From the NCBI RefSeq assembly GCF_902833085.1, contig NZ_CADFEB010000016.1, forward strand, positions 20,725 to 84,724: a stretch of DNA of 64,000 bases, read 5' to 3'. Below are positions 52,815 to 62,605 of the stretch, piece by piece. The translations under genes and the position numbers were made by a program. The stretch's first letter is position 1. Every line of letters starts with the position of its first letter. This DNA is from Burkholderia ubonensis. GTDB taxonomy: Bacteria > Pseudomonadota > Gammaproteobacteria > Burkholderiales > Burkholderiaceae. The notes under the pieces are model-generated. The model had not been told where the DNA came from. It was given only the letters and a program-made list of their open reading frames with translations, and ran no database searches.

Positions 52815-53861
52815 TCACTCGGCCGGTACGCCGTGCTGCCAGTGCGTCCAGTCCTTCACGATCGCGTTGACGAGCGGCGAACCGGCGAGATAAAGATTGT
52901 CGAGCGCCGGCACGAACCCGCCCTGGTTCTGATAGTCGAGCAGGTTGTCGACGTCCGAGCCGCCGGGCGGCGGACGGTCGAAATCCGAGCCCGAGCGCAG
53001 CACGGCCACGCGCTGCGGATCGGCCAGGCCCGCCGCGGCCGCGCGCCGGATCACTTCGAAGGTCGCATTGTCTTCCTGCTGCGTCGTGCAGTACACCCCC
53101 TTGCCGTCGGTCAAGAGGCGCGTCCACTCACTGGCGCGCTCGCCGAGCTTCGTGCCGGAGAACCACGTGTCGCCCGCCAGCGTGTCGCACTGGATCACCG
53201 CCGGGCGCTGGTTGGCCGGCGCAGCCGGATACTTCGCGCGATAGGCGGCCGCTTCCTTGCTGTCGTGCAGCGTCACGCCGCGCGACAGCGCGAGCGCCTT
53301 CTGCAGCAGCGCCTCGTTCAGCTGGAAGACTTCGGTCCGGTAGTCGAGCGGCGGCTTGTCGTTCTCGCTCTTCGTGTTGATGCCCAGATAGCCCGACTTC
53401 CAGCCGGCCGGGATCTCGCGCGCATCCAGTTCCCACTGGATGCCGAAGTCGACCAGGTAGCGGGCCCACGCCGCCGAGCCGAGCGTGCCCTGCGCGGGAT
53501 CGATGCCGGCGATGCCGGTGACGAGGAAGTAGGTCCGGCGCAGGTCGAACCGGCGCGAGTAGACCAGCGCGGCCATCGAGGCCGCCGCGTTCGCGTGGCC
53601 CATCCCGGTCGTCAGCACGCACACGTCGTCGCGCGTGCAGCTCACGGCCGGATAGTCGGGCGACAGGCCCGGCACCGCGATCCGCTGCAGCGGCCCGAGA
53701 CGATCGAGCCACGCGTTGCCTTCCGGCCCGAACATCGTGACGATCAGCACCTTGACCGGGCGCGGCCGCCGCGCGCCGTCGCCCGCCGCATGCGCGCCGG
53801 TCGCGAACGAGCCTGCCAGCGCCAGCACGGCAAGCAGTCGGAACAATCCCTTCTTGATCAT
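52815..53861 (-). CDS. NUP-family purine nucleoside permease/phosphorylase-like protein
   Basis: The 348-residue protein has a signal peptide (MIKKGLFRLLAVLALAGSFATGAHA). It resembles the fungal NUP family: KVLIVTMFGPEGNAWLDRLG, VSCTRDDVCVLTTGMGHANAAASM, YFLVTGIAGIDPAQGTLGSAAWARYLVDFGI and LRSGSDFDRPPPG. No strong membrane helices follow the signal, so a periplasmic nucleoside-binding or phosphorylase-like role fits better than a permease. It lies between the Tsx-like porin and nupC. Confidence 0.82.
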   Translation of the reverse strand: MIKKGLFRLLAVLALAGSFATGAHAAGDGARRPRPVKVLIVTMFGPEGNAWLDRLGPLQRIAVPGLSPDYPAVSCTRDDVCVLTTGMGHANAAASMAALVYSRRFDLRRTYFLVTGIAGIDPAQGTLGSAAWARYLVDFGIQWELDAREIPAGWKSGYLGINTKSENDKPPLDYRTEVFQLNEALLQKALALSRGVTLHDSKEAAAYRAKYPAAPANQRPAVIQCDTLAGDTWFSGTKLGERASEWTRLLTDGKGVYCTTQQEDNATFEVIRRAAAAGLADPQRVAVLRSGSDFDRPPPGGSDVDNLLDYQNQGGFVPALDNLYLAGSPLVNAIVKDWTHWQHGVPAE

Positions 53862-53910
53862 GGAAATCCTCGTGTGAGTGGTTCTTTGGTTCCTGCGATG
53901 GCGTCGGGCG

Positions 53911-54900
53911 TCAGAACTGGTAGCCGACGCTCGCGTAATAGCCCCAGCCGGTCGAACGGTTCCGGAACGGCCCGTCGCCGAAGTTCAGCTCGGTGCCGTC
54001 CCACTGGCCGCCGTTATGGAAATAGCGGGCCGCGGTCCAGAATCGCCAGTGCTTGAACGAATAGATCAGCACGTTGGTCGAGACGAACGCGGTGTCGGTG
54101 CGCGCATTGCCGCCCGACTCCTCACGCAGCTTCGAGCCGAAGTCGTAGTTGAAGAAGCCGACGTAGGTGAGATTGCCGCCGTGGAACGTGCCGATCGGGT
54201 AGATGTACTTCATCTGCGCGCGGTAGCCGTCCCACGAGTTCTGGTTGGCGGCGCCGTAGTTTTCCCACTGCCGGCGCACGTACAGGTTCGCGGACAGCAG
54301 CAGCTTCGTATGCGTGTCGATGTCGGTGCCGAAGCCCGCATACAGCGTGTTCTGGCGTCCCGCCGTGTTGTGCCCCTGGTCGTAGATCCAGTCGAACGCC
54401 ACATACCACTCCTTGAACGGACCGAAGCCGAGGCGGCGGCCGACGAGATCGTCGATCGACACGCGCGGCTCCTGTTCGCTGAAGAGCGGCGAGCCCTTGT
54501 TCGTGACGCCCGTGTCGTAGCCGTTGCCGACGCCGAACACGCGCGGCACGTCCACGTAGCCGTACAGGTCGAACGGGCCCTTCCTGCCGAAGTACTCGTA
54601 TTCCAGGTACACGTCGTTGGTCGTGTGCGGCCCGAAACGGATGTCCTTCGACCCGATCACGCCGAGGCTCTGGTGAAACCACGTCGACAGGTACGGCGAC
54701 GGCGCGGGCGGCGGCGGCGGGTTCGGCGCGACCGCGCCGCTCTCCGCGAGCAGCGGTCCGGCCGGCGGCGACTCGGCCCGCACCGGCGGCACGGCCAGCA
54801 TGCCGGCCGCGACGGTCAGCAGCGCGAGGCCGATGCGTGCCGCCGGGTATTTCGAATGCCTTTCACCTCTTGACTCGTTATTCAGTTCTTCTATGCACAT
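53911..54900 (-). CDS. Tsx-like outer-membrane nucleoside channel
   Basis: The 329-residue protein has an N-terminal signal (hydrophobic IGLALLTVAAGMLAVPPVRAE) and a Pro-rich spacer. The barrel has TSX features: WFHQSLGVIGSKDIRFGPHTTNDVYLEYEYFGRKGPFDLYGYVDVP and many alternating beta-strands, ending in Phe (YYASVGYQF). It should let nucleosides cross the outer membrane. It is first in the leftward nucleoside operon. Confidence 0.85.
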   Translation of the reverse strand: MCIEELNNESRGERHSKYPAARIGLALLTVAAGMLAVPPVRAESPPAGPLLAESGAVAPNPPPPPAPSPYLSTWFHQSLGVIGSKDIRFGPHTTNDVYLEYEYFGRKGPFDLYGYVDVPRVFGVGNGYDTGVTNKGSPLFSEQEPRVSIDDLVGRRLGFGPFKEWYVAFDWIYDQGHNTAGRQNTLYAGFGTDIDTHTKLLLSANLYVRRQWENYGAANQNSWDGYRAQMKYIYPIGTFHGGNLTYVGFFNYDFGSKLREESGGNARTDTAFVSTNVLIYSFKHWRFWTAARYFHNGGQWDGTELNFGDGPFRNRSTGWGYYASVGYQF

Positions 54901-55213
54901 GCGCCTGATCCTGCGTCCGTATTGTTGTTGTCGAAGGCTCGACGCGCCCGTCGTCGAGCATGGCCCGCCCCGCGTTCCGGTTGCCCCACATTCGAGCGCG
55001 CCGCCTGTTTCAGGTGCGTGCGCGCATCGATGTTGACCAGTCAGTCAGCTTCAGGCGTGTTCTGCGGATGAAACAGGAAGGATCAAGCACATCGCGTGCC
55101 ATATATTGACCGTTCGGACAGGTTGCGGCGCGCGCGGCATCCGGCCGCCGCCGGGACCGTGGCCATGTTCCGGCCCGGCGGCGACGCACGACGGCGAAGC
55201 CGCGCGCGCGGCC
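54901..55213. other. Promoter region of the nucleoside operon
   Basis: About 310 bases separate tsx from hydA with no gene. TTGACCAGTCAGTCAG (55033-55048) and TTGACCGTTCGGACAG (about 55103-55118) each begin with a RutR-like half site, but neither is a full palindrome. The tsx promoter must lie here. Confidence 0.4.
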
Positions 55214-56671
55214 TCAGCCGTCTCGCTCGACGGGATGCGGCTCCCTGAGCCGGTTCGCGAGCCGCGCCGCGTCGTAGTAGGCCGCGGTCGGCGGCCGCTT
55301 CAGATAGCGCCCGGCGCCGCGCACCGCGCGCAGCTCGCCGTCCGCCCACGCCAGCGCGCCGCGCGTCAGCGTATGCGTCGCGACGCCCTGCACCGTCATC
55401 CCTTCGAACACATTGAAGTCGACCTTCTGATGATGCGTGCTGACCGAAATCGTCTTCGTCGCGGCGGGGTCCCACACGACCAGATCGGCGTCCGCCCCCA
55501 CCTGCACCGCGCCCTTGCGCGGGTACAGATTGAAGATCTGCGCGGCGTTCGTCGACGTGATCCGCACGAATTCGTTCGGCGTGATGCGCCCGTGATTGAC
55601 GCCGTGATGCCACAGCACCGACATCCGGTCCTCGACGCCGCCGCAGCCGTTCGGGATCTTCGTGAAGTCGTCGCGGCCCATCGCCTTCTGCGACGCGCAG
55701 AACACGCAGTGATCGGTCGCCGTCGTATGCAGCTGCCCGGACTGCAGCCCGCGCCACAGCGCTTCGCGATGCTCGGCCGAGCGGAACGGCGGGCTCATCA
55801 CGTGGGCCGCCGCGCGCGTCCAGTCCGGATCGCGATAGACGGCTTCGTCGATCACGAGATGGCCCGGCAGCACTTCGCCGAACACCCGCAGGCCGTCGAT
55901 GCGCGCGCGCGCGATCGCGTCCACCGCGTCCTTCGCCGACACGTGCACGATATAGACCGGCACGCCGAGCACCTGCGCGATGCGGATCGCGCGGTTCGCG
56001 GCCTCGCCCTCCACTTCCGGCGGACGCGACAGCGGATGCGCTTCCGGCCCGGTCATCCCGCGCGCGAGCAGCGCCTGCTGCAGGCGGAACACCAGCTCGC
56101 CGTTTTCCGCATGGACGGTCGGCAGCGCGCCGAGTTCGAGCGCACGCGAGAAGCTGTTCACGAGGATCTCGTCGTCGGCCATGATCGCGTTCTTGTACGC
56201 CATGAAGTGCTTGAAGCTCGACACGCCGTGATCGTGCACGAGCGTGCCCATGTCGCGGTGCACGGACTCGTCCCACCACGTCACCGCGACGTGGAAGCCG
56301 TAGTCGGCCGCCGCCTTCTCCGCCCAGCCGCGCCATTCGCGGAACGCGTCCATCAGCGGCTGCTTCGGGCTCGGGATCACGAAATCGATGATGCTCGTCG
56401 TCCCGCCCGCGAGCCCCGCGGCGGTGCCGGTGAAGAAATCGTCGCTCGCCGTCGTGCCCATGAACGGCAGCTCCATGTGCGTATGCGGATCGATGCCGCC
56501 CGGCATCACGTACTGGTCGTGCGCATCGACGATCGTCGCGCCGGCCGGCGCATCGATCCGCTCCGCGATCTGCAGGATCGTGCCGCCGTCCTGCGGGTCG
56601 GCGCACAGGATGTCCGCGCGATACGTGCGGTCCGCATCGACGACGGTGCCGCCGCGAATCAGGGTTGCCAT
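55214..56671 (-). CDS. hydA: Dihydropyrimidinase (D-hydantoinase)
   Basis: ATG 56671 with GGAGG before it gives 485 residues; the frame is open much further upstream, but that part overlaps the NCS1 permease gene. Metal-binding DPHTHMELPF, the carbamylated Lys region SSFKHFMAYKN, PTVHAENGE, YIVHVSAKDAVD and ATDHCVF mark a cyclic amidohydrolase of the hydantoinase type. In this operon it opens dihydrouracil or dihydrothymine to N-carbamoyl-beta-amino acids. Confidence 0.95.
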   Translation of the reverse strand: MATLIRGGTVVDADRTYRADILCADPQDGGTILQIAERIDAPAGATIVDAHDQYVMPGGIDPHTHMELPFMGTTASDDFFTGTAAGLAGGTTSIIDFVIPSPKQPLMDAFREWRGWAEKAAADYGFHVAVTWWDESVHRDMGTLVHDHGVSSFKHFMAYKNAIMADDEILVNSFSRALELGALPTVHAENGELVFRLQQALLARGMTGPEAHPLSRPPEVEGEAANRAIRIAQVLGVPVYIVHVSAKDAVDAIARARIDGLRVFGEVLPGHLVIDEAVYRDPDWTRAAAHVMSPPFRSAEHREALWRGLQSGQLHTTATDHCVFCASQKAMGRDDFTKIPNGCGGVEDRMSVLWHHGVNHGRITPNEFVRITSTNAAQIFNLYPRKGAVQVGADADLVVWDPAATKTISVSTHHQKVDFNVFEGMTVQGVATHTLTRGALAWADGELRAVRGAGRYLKRPPTAAYYDAARLANRLREPHPVERDG

Positions 56672-56709
56672 GTTGCTGCCTCCTCGTTGACTGACAATGT
56701 CCGTGCCGT

Positions 56710-58218
56710 TCAGGCGCTCGCCACCTGCGCGCTTTGCCCGGCGCGCCATTTCATCCACGTTCCATACACGGCCGACGCCAGCACGAGGCCGACGAACCAT
56801 GCGTAGGTGTACAGCGTGTTGAACAACGCCGGCACGTTCGGAAACGACGCGGGAAACGCCGTATGCAGGAACCCCGGCAGGTTCGGCAGCACACCGGCCG
56901 CCAGTGCGGCGAGCGCCGCGGGGTTCCAGCCGCGCGCGTAGCTGAAGCGGCCGTGCTCGTCGAACAGCGCGCGCGTATCGAGCTGCGTGCCGCGAATCAG
57001 GAAGTAGTCGACCATCAGGATGCCCGCGACCGGCCCGAGCAGCGCCGAATAGCCGACCAGCCAGGTGAAGATGTAGCCGTCGGTCGTCGCGAGGATCTTC
57101 CACGGCATCATCACGATCGCGATCGTCGCGGTGATCAGGCCGCCCGTGCGATACGAAATCCGCTTCGGCCACAGGCTGGAGAAATCGTAAGCAGGACCGA
57201 CGAGATTCGCGGCGAGGTTGCAGCACATCGTGTCGAGCGTGAGGATCACGAGCGCGATGCCGACGCCGATGCCCGTCATCCGGCTCGTCAGGTCGATCGG
57301 ATCCCAGATCGCCTTGCCGTAGATCACGACGGTCGCCGACGTCACCACCACCGACACGACCGACAGCAGCGCCATCGGCACCGGCAGCCCGATCGACTGC
57401 CCGATCACCTGGTCGCGCTGCGAATGCGCGAAGCGCGTGAAGTCCGGGATGTTGAGCGCGAGCGTCGCCCAGAAGCCGACCATCGCGGTCAGGCCCGGCC
57501 AGAACGTCGCCCAGAACAGCCCGGCCTTCCTGCCGCCGGCCGCGAACTGCGACGGCGCCGACAGCATCGAGCCGAATCCGCCCGCCTTCGACGTCGCCCA
57601 CCAGACGAGCGCGACGCACATCACGACCTTGATCGGCGCCGACCAGCTTTCGAGCCAGCGGATCGAATCGGTGCCGTGCAGGATGAAGTAGAGCTGCAGC
57701 GCCCAGAACACCAGGAAGCACGCGAGCTGCCCGACGGAAATGCCGAGGACCGGCAGCGCGGCGCCGTGCAACGCATTGCCGGTCAGGATGTTCAGCAGCG
57801 TGTAGATCGCGCTGCCGCCGAGCCAGGTCTGGATGCCGTACCAGCCGCACGCGACGATCGCGCGCAGCAGCGCCGGCAGTTTCGCGCCCTGCGTGCCGAA
57901 CGACGAGCGCACGAGCACCGCATACGGGATGCCGTGCTTCGCGCCCGCGTGACCGATCAGCAGCATCGGCGCGAGCACGATCAGGTTGCCGAGCAGCACG
58001 GTCAGCACCGCCTGCCACGGCGACATGCCCTCCTCGGTCAGGCCGGCCGCGAGCATGTACGACGCGATGTTCATCACCATCCCGACCCACAGCGCCGCGA
58101 AGTGATACCACTTCCACGTGCGCTGCGCGGCCGTCGTCGGCGCAAGGTCGTCGTTGTAGAGACTGCCGCCGTGCGCGGCTGCGCCGTCGGGATCGGCGGG
58201 GTTCGCTGTCAGCTTCAT
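56710..58218 (-). CDS. NCS1-family pyrimidine/hydantoin permease
   Basis: The 502-residue protein has twelve predicted helices. NCS1 features include the early PTTAAQRTWKWYHFAALWVGMVMNIASYMLAAGL, GIPYAVLVRSSFG and YGIQTWLGGSAIY. Its place between preA and hydA fits import of uracil, thymine or hydantoin-like compounds. The exact substrate cannot be told from sequence alone. Confidence 0.9.
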   Translation of the reverse strand: MKLTANPADPDGAAAHGGSLYNDDLAPTTAAQRTWKWYHFAALWVGMVMNIASYMLAAGLTEEGMSPWQAVLTVLLGNLIVLAPMLLIGHAGAKHGIPYAVLVRSSFGTQGAKLPALLRAIVACGWYGIQTWLGGSAIYTLLNILTGNALHGAALPVLGISVGQLACFLVFWALQLYFILHGTDSIRWLESWSAPIKVVMCVALVWWATSKAGGFGSMLSAPSQFAAGGRKAGLFWATFWPGLTAMVGFWATLALNIPDFTRFAHSQRDQVIGQSIGLPVPMALLSVVSVVVTSATVVIYGKAIWDPIDLTSRMTGIGVGIALVILTLDTMCCNLAANLVGPAYDFSSLWPKRISYRTGGLITATIAIVMMPWKILATTDGYIFTWLVGYSALLGPVAGILMVDYFLIRGTQLDTRALFDEHGRFSYARGWNPAALAALAAGVLPNLPGFLHTAFPASFPNVPALFNTLYTYAWFVGLVLASAVYGTWMKWRAGQSAQVASA

Positions 58219-58324
58219 CGAAAACGCTCCACGGAATCATCCACGCCCGCGCCGCATGGCGCGCGACGCCGGACCGGAAGGATCGGAAACGGCGCCCGGA
58301 CCGGTACCGGGTGCCGCACGCCGG

Positions 58325-59632
58325 TCAGGCAGCCTTCGCGTGTTTCGCGGGCTGAGCCGCACTCGCGCCTGCGTCGACGCGCGCCGGATTGTTCGGATGC
58401 GTGGTCCAGTTCGCATAGCCGCCCGCGTCGACACGCGCCATCGTGATGCACTGCTCGACCGGGCACACATGCATGCATAAATTGCACCCGACGCATTCCG
58501 CGTCGATCACCTCGAAGTGGCGCACGCCGTCCTTCTCGCGCGTGATCGCCTGGTGCGACGTGTCCTCGCACGCGATATGGCACAGCCCGCACTGGATGCA
58601 GCGATCCTGGTCGATGCGCGCCTTGATGTCGTAGTTCAGGTTCAGGTATTGCCAGTCGGTGACGTTCGGCACCGCGCGCCCGCGCACGTCGTCGAGCGTC
58701 GCGTAGCCTTTCTCGTCCATCCAGTTCGACAGGCCGTCCACGAGATCCGACACGATCCGGAAGCCGTAATGCATCGCGGCCGTGCACACCTGCACGCTGC
58801 CCGCGCCGAGCACGATGAACTCGGCCGCGTCGCGCCACGTCGAAATGCCGCCGATGCCGGAGATCGGCAGGTTCGGCGTTTGCGGATCGCGCGCGATTTC
58901 GGCGACCATGTTCAGTGCGATCGGCTTGACGGCCGGGCCGCAGTAGCCGCCGTGCGTGCCCTTGCCGTCGACCGTCGGGATCGGCGCCATCTGGTCGAGA
59001 TCCACCGCGACGATCGAATTGATCGTGTTGATCAGCGACACGCCGTCCGCACCGCCCTTGTAGGCGGCGCGCGAGCCCGTCCGGATATCGCTGATGTTCG
59101 GCGTCAGCTTCACGAGGCACGGCAGCTTCGTGCCTTCCTTGACCCAGCGCGTGACCATCTCGACGTACTCCGGCACCTGCCCGACGGCCGCGCCCATCCC
59201 GCGCTCGCTCATCCCGTGCGGGCAGCCGAAGTTGAGTTCGACCGCATCGGCGCCCGTATCCTCGACGAGCGGCAGGATCCATTTCCAGTCTCGTTCGTTG
59301 CACGGCACCATCAGCGACACGATCAGCGCGCGGTCCGGCCAGTCGCGCTTCACCTGCGCGATCTCGCGCAGGTTCACGTCGAGCGGACGGTCGGTGATCA
59401 GCTCGATGTTGTTCAGCCCCGCGATGCGCTGGCCGTTCCACTGCACCGCGCCGTAGCGCGAGCTGACGTTGACGACGTGCGGATCGAGCCCGAGCGTCTT
59501 CCAGACGACGCCGCCCCAGCCCGCCTCGAACGCGCGGTTCACGTTGTAGGCTTTGTCGGTTGGCGGCGCGGACGCGAGCCAGAAGGGATTCGGCGAAGTG
59601 ATGCCCGCGATGGTGCAGCGAAGGTCGGCCAT
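58325..59632 (-). CDS. preA: Dihydropyrimidine dehydrogenase subunit PreA
   Basis: The 435-residue protein has an FMN-binding DHOD-like barrel (about 1-310; NPFWLASAPPTDKAYNVNRAFEAGWGGVVWKTLG; AVELNFGCPHGMSERGMGAAVGQ with the active-site Cys region). A ferredoxin tail carries two 4Fe-4S motifs, CIQCGLCHIAC and CVGCNLCMHVCPVEQC (about 345-400). With PreT it reduces uracil or thymine with NAD(P)H. Confidence 0.95.
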   Translation of the reverse strand: MADLRCTIAGITSPNPFWLASAPPTDKAYNVNRAFEAGWGGVVWKTLGLDPHVVNVSSRYGAVQWNGQRIAGLNNIELITDRPLDVNLREIAQVKRDWPDRALIVSLMVPCNERDWKWILPLVEDTGADAVELNFGCPHGMSERGMGAAVGQVPEYVEMVTRWVKEGTKLPCLVKLTPNISDIRTGSRAAYKGGADGVSLINTINSIVAVDLDQMAPIPTVDGKGTHGGYCGPAVKPIALNMVAEIARDPQTPNLPISGIGGISTWRDAAEFIVLGAGSVQVCTAAMHYGFRIVSDLVDGLSNWMDEKGYATLDDVRGRAVPNVTDWQYLNLNYDIKARIDQDRCIQCGLCHIACEDTSHQAITREKDGVRHFEVIDAECVGCNLCMHVCPVEQCITMARVDAGGYANWTTHPNNPARVDAGASAAQPAKHAKAA

Positions 59633-59702
59633 GTTCGGCTCCGTGAGAGTGGGGTCGTCGTCGTAATCGATCAGGTGGGCGATGCGTGTCCGTGCTGCCG
59701 GC

Positions 59703-61040
59703 TCAGGCCGCCTGCGCGTCGCGCCGCACGAGGGCCGCGTCGATCGAAGCCGCCGCGCGCTTGCCGTCCTGCACGGCCTGGACCGTCAGGTCGACGCCGC
59801 CCGTCGCCGCGCAATCGCCGCCCGCCCAGACGTCCGGCAACGTGGTCCGCCCGTCCGCGTCGACCGCGATCCGGCTGCCGTCGAGCGTCAGCAGTTCGCG
59901 CTCGATGCCGACCGGCACGAGGGTCTGGCCGATCGCCTTCAGCACCATGTCCGCGTCGATCGTGAAACGTTCGCCCGACGCCGCCTCGAACTCCACGCCC
60001 GTCACCTGCCCGTCGACGCCGCACAGGCGCACCGGCTTTGCGTGCGTGACGAGCGTGACGCCGCTCTTTTGCGCGAACTCGCGTTCCGCCCAGGTCGCGC
60101 TCATCGCTTCCACGCCGCGGCGATAGACCATCGTGACGCGCGCCGCGCCGAGCTTGCGGCTCTGCACCGCCGCATCGACCGCCGTATTGCCGCCGCCGAT
60201 CACGACCACGCGGCGCCCGACCGGCACGCTCTCGAGCGCATCTGCCTGCCGCACCTGCTCGATGAAATCGACCGCATTCATCACGCCTGCAAGATCCTCG
60301 CCGTCGAGCGCCAGCGCGCGCACGCCACCGAGGCCGATCGCGAGGAACACCGCATCGTGCTGCTGGCGCAGCGCGTCGAGCGCCACGTCGCGTCCGAGCG
60401 CGATGCCCGTCTTCAGCTCGATGCCGCCCACCGACAACAGCCAGTCGACCTCGCGCTGCGCAAAATCGTCGACGGTCTTGTAGGCCGCGATGCCGTATTC
60501 GTTGAGCCCGCCCGCCTTCGCGTGCGCGTCGAACAGCGTGACGCGGTGCCCCGCGAGCGCGAGCCGATGCGCGCACGCAAGCCCCGCCGGCCCCGCGCCG
60601 ACCACCGCGACGTGGCGCCCCGTGTCGGGCGCGCGACGGAACGCGACGGCGCCCGCTGCCATCGCCCAGTCGGTCGCGTGCCGCTGCAGCGCGCCGATCG
60701 CGACGGGCTGCGCGTCCTGGTGATTGCGCACGCATGCGCCTTCGCACAGGATCTCGGTCGGGCACACGCGTGCGCACATCCCGCCGAGCGGGTTCGCGGA
60801 CAGGATGTCGGTCGCCGCGCCTTTCAGGTTGCCGTTGCCGATCTTGCGGATGAAGCCGGGGATGTCGATCTGCGTCGGGCATGCGTGCACGCACGGCGCG
60901 TCGTAGCAGTAGTGACAGCGGCTCGCCGCCGCGGCCGCGGCGGTCGGATCGAGCAGCGGCGCGATGTCGGCGAATTCGCACGAGAGTTGCGTGGACGACA
61001 GGCGGTGCGCGGCGATATCGCCGGTTTGCTGGGTGGCCAT
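59703..61040 (-). CDS. preT: Dihydropyrimidine dehydrogenase subunit PreT
   Basis: ATG 61040 (MATQQTGDIAAHRLSSTQLSCEFADIAP) gives 445 residues. Fe-S cysteines lie in CHYCYDAPCVHACPTQIDIPGFIRKI and GGMCARVCPTEILCEGAC. The FAD site VAVVGAGPAGLACAHRLALAGH and the NAD(P) site VVVIGGGNTAVDAAVQSRKLGA follow, as in the N-terminal part of eukaryotic DPD and in GltD. It passes electrons to PreA. Confidence 0.95.
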   Translation of the reverse strand: MATQQTGDIAAHRLSSTQLSCEFADIAPLLDPTAAAAAASRCHYCYDAPCVHACPTQIDIPGFIRKIGNGNLKGAATDILSANPLGGMCARVCPTEILCEGACVRNHQDAQPVAIGALQRHATDWAMAAGAVAFRRAPDTGRHVAVVGAGPAGLACAHRLALAGHRVTLFDAHAKAGGLNEYGIAAYKTVDDFAQREVDWLLSVGGIELKTGIALGRDVALDALRQQHDAVFLAIGLGGVRALALDGEDLAGVMNAVDFIEQVRQADALESVPVGRRVVVIGGGNTAVDAAVQSRKLGAARVTMVYRRGVEAMSATWAEREFAQKSGVTLVTHAKPVRLCGVDGQVTGVEFEAASGERFTIDADMVLKAIGQTLVPVGIERELLTLDGSRIAVDADGRTTLPDVWAGGDCAATGGVDLTVQAVQDGKRAAASIDAALVRRDAQAA

Positions 61041-61165
61041 ACACGTTCCTTCGTCAAAGTGAGGACATAGCCGTACCTGCCGGCTGCGCAAATGCGGAAC
61101 CGGGACGGCGGTTTTATGGGCGATGCGGTCAGTCGATAACGGGAATGCCGGCTAGGGCTGCGTCG

Positions 61166-62446
61166 TCATGAAGCGGGTTCGCACGCGCGCGACAGCATCG
61201 CGTGCAGCAGCACGTTCGCGCCCGCCTCGATCCATTCGGGCGTCGCGTCCTCGATCTCGTTGTGGCTGATGCCGTCGACGCACGGCACGAACACCATCGA
61301 CGTCGGCGCGACCTGTGCGAGATAGCACGCGTCGTGGCCCGCGCCCGACACGATGTCGCGATGCGAATAGCCGAAGCGATCGGCCGCGGCGCGCACGGCC
61401 CCCACGCAGTCGGCATCGAATGCAACGGGCTTGTAGTAGAAGATCTGTTCGAGCTGCGTGCCGAGACCGATGCCGCCCGCGATGCGTGCGACGCCGTCGC
61501 GCAGCGCGGCATCCATCTGCGCGAGCACGGCGTCGTCCGGATGCCGGAAGTCGACGGTAAAGAACACGCGCCCCGGGATCACGTTCCGCGAATTCGGAAA
61601 CACCTGCATCATGCCGACCGTCGCGCACGCGAACGGCGCGTGATCGAGCCCGATCCGGTTGACGAGATCGACGACGCGCGACGCGCCCAGCAGTGCATCG
61701 CGCCGACGCGGCATCGGCGTCGGGCCGGCATGCGCCTCCTGTCCCGTCAGCGTGATTTCATACCAGCGCTGCCCCTGCGCATCGGTGACGACGCCGATCG
61801 TCTTCTGCTCGGCTTCGAGAATCGGCCCCTGCTCGATATGCAGCTCGAACGCCGCGTGCAGCGGACGCCCGCCGCACGGCACGTCGCCCGCATAACCGAT
61901 GCGCGCGAGCTCGTCGCCGATCGTCTTGCCGTCGACGTCCTTGCGCGACAGCCCGTAGTCGAGCGAGAACACACCGGCGAACACGCCCGATGCGACCATC
62001 GCGGGCGCGAAGCGCGAGCCTTCCTCGTTGGTCCAGATCACGACTTCGACCGGATGCTCGGTCTCGATACCGTGGTCATTAAGACTACGAATCACTTCGA
62101 GCCCGCCCAGCACGCCGTAGATGCCGTCGAACCGGCCGCCGGTCGGCTGCGAATCCGCATGCGACCCGGTGACGACGGGCGGCGCGCCCGGCACGCGGCC
62201 CTCGCGGCGCATGAACACGTTCCCCATCTGGTCGACCGTCACCGCGCAGCCGGCGGCTTTCGCCCAGCTGACGATCAGGTCGCGGCCGGCCTTGTCCAGA
62301 TCGGTGAGGGCAAGACGGCAGACCCCGCCTTTCGGCGTGGCGCCGATCTTTGCCATCTGCATCAGGCTGTCCCACAAACGCTTGCCGTCGACCTTGATCG
62401 ACGGGTCGAGTGCCGCCCGCTTCGCTGCTTCGGATACCGCGTTCAT
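61166..62446 (-). CDS. hyuC: Beta-ureidopropionase / N-carbamoyl amidohydrolase (M20 family)
   Basis: The 426-residue protein has the HyuC/AmaB metal motifs: VVTGSHADSQPTGGRFDGIYGVLGGLEV, WTNEEGSRFAPAMVASGVF, FELHIEQGPILE and SGAGHDACYLAQVAPTSM. It removes the carbamoyl group from N-carbamoyl-beta-alanine or the 2-methyl homologue, giving beta-amino acid, CO2 and ammonia. It is first in the pyrimidine operon, facing the TetR regulator. Allantoate amidohydrolase is the family alternative, disfavoured by context. Confidence 0.9.
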   Translation of the reverse strand: MNAVSEAAKRAALDPSIKVDGKRLWDSLMQMAKIGATPKGGVCRLALTDLDKAGRDLIVSWAKAAGCAVTVDQMGNVFMRREGRVPGAPPVVTGSHADSQPTGGRFDGIYGVLGGLEVIRSLNDHGIETEHPVEVVIWTNEEGSRFAPAMVASGVFAGVFSLDYGLSRKDVDGKTIGDELARIGYAGDVPCGGRPLHAAFELHIEQGPILEAEQKTIGVVTDAQGQRWYEITLTGQEAHAGPTPMPRRRDALLGASRVVDLVNRIGLDHAPFACATVGMMQVFPNSRNVIPGRVFFTVDFRHPDDAVLAQMDAALRDGVARIAGGIGLGTQLEQIFYYKPVAFDADCVGAVRAAADRFGYSHRDIVSGAGHDACYLAQVAPTSMVFVPCVDGISHNEIEDATPEWIEAGANVLLHAMLSRACEPAS

Positions 62447-62605
62447 TCGCGTCGCTCCTCTGATCAGTCATGCTGTCGGTTCAGTCGCTGCCGGTGCATG
62501 CGCGGCCTGTTCCGGGGCATGGCCGCACGCACAAGGTGCACGTTTCCGGTTCACTGCCGGCGAGTGACCGGGCGATTCGCCGGGGTTCTCCGCCGCTCGT
62601 CCAAT

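Noticed and set aside
55033..55118. RutR-like operators upstream of tsx
   Set aside because: Only one half of each site matches TTGACC(A); without a full dyad the call is too weak, so they are only mentioned as half sites.
55214..58240. A single open frame of about 1,000 codons
   Set aside because: Only the part from 56671 encodes the dihydropyrimidinase; the upstream part lies over the NCS1 permease gene, which has clear family motifs, and is Arg-rich wrong-frame sequence.
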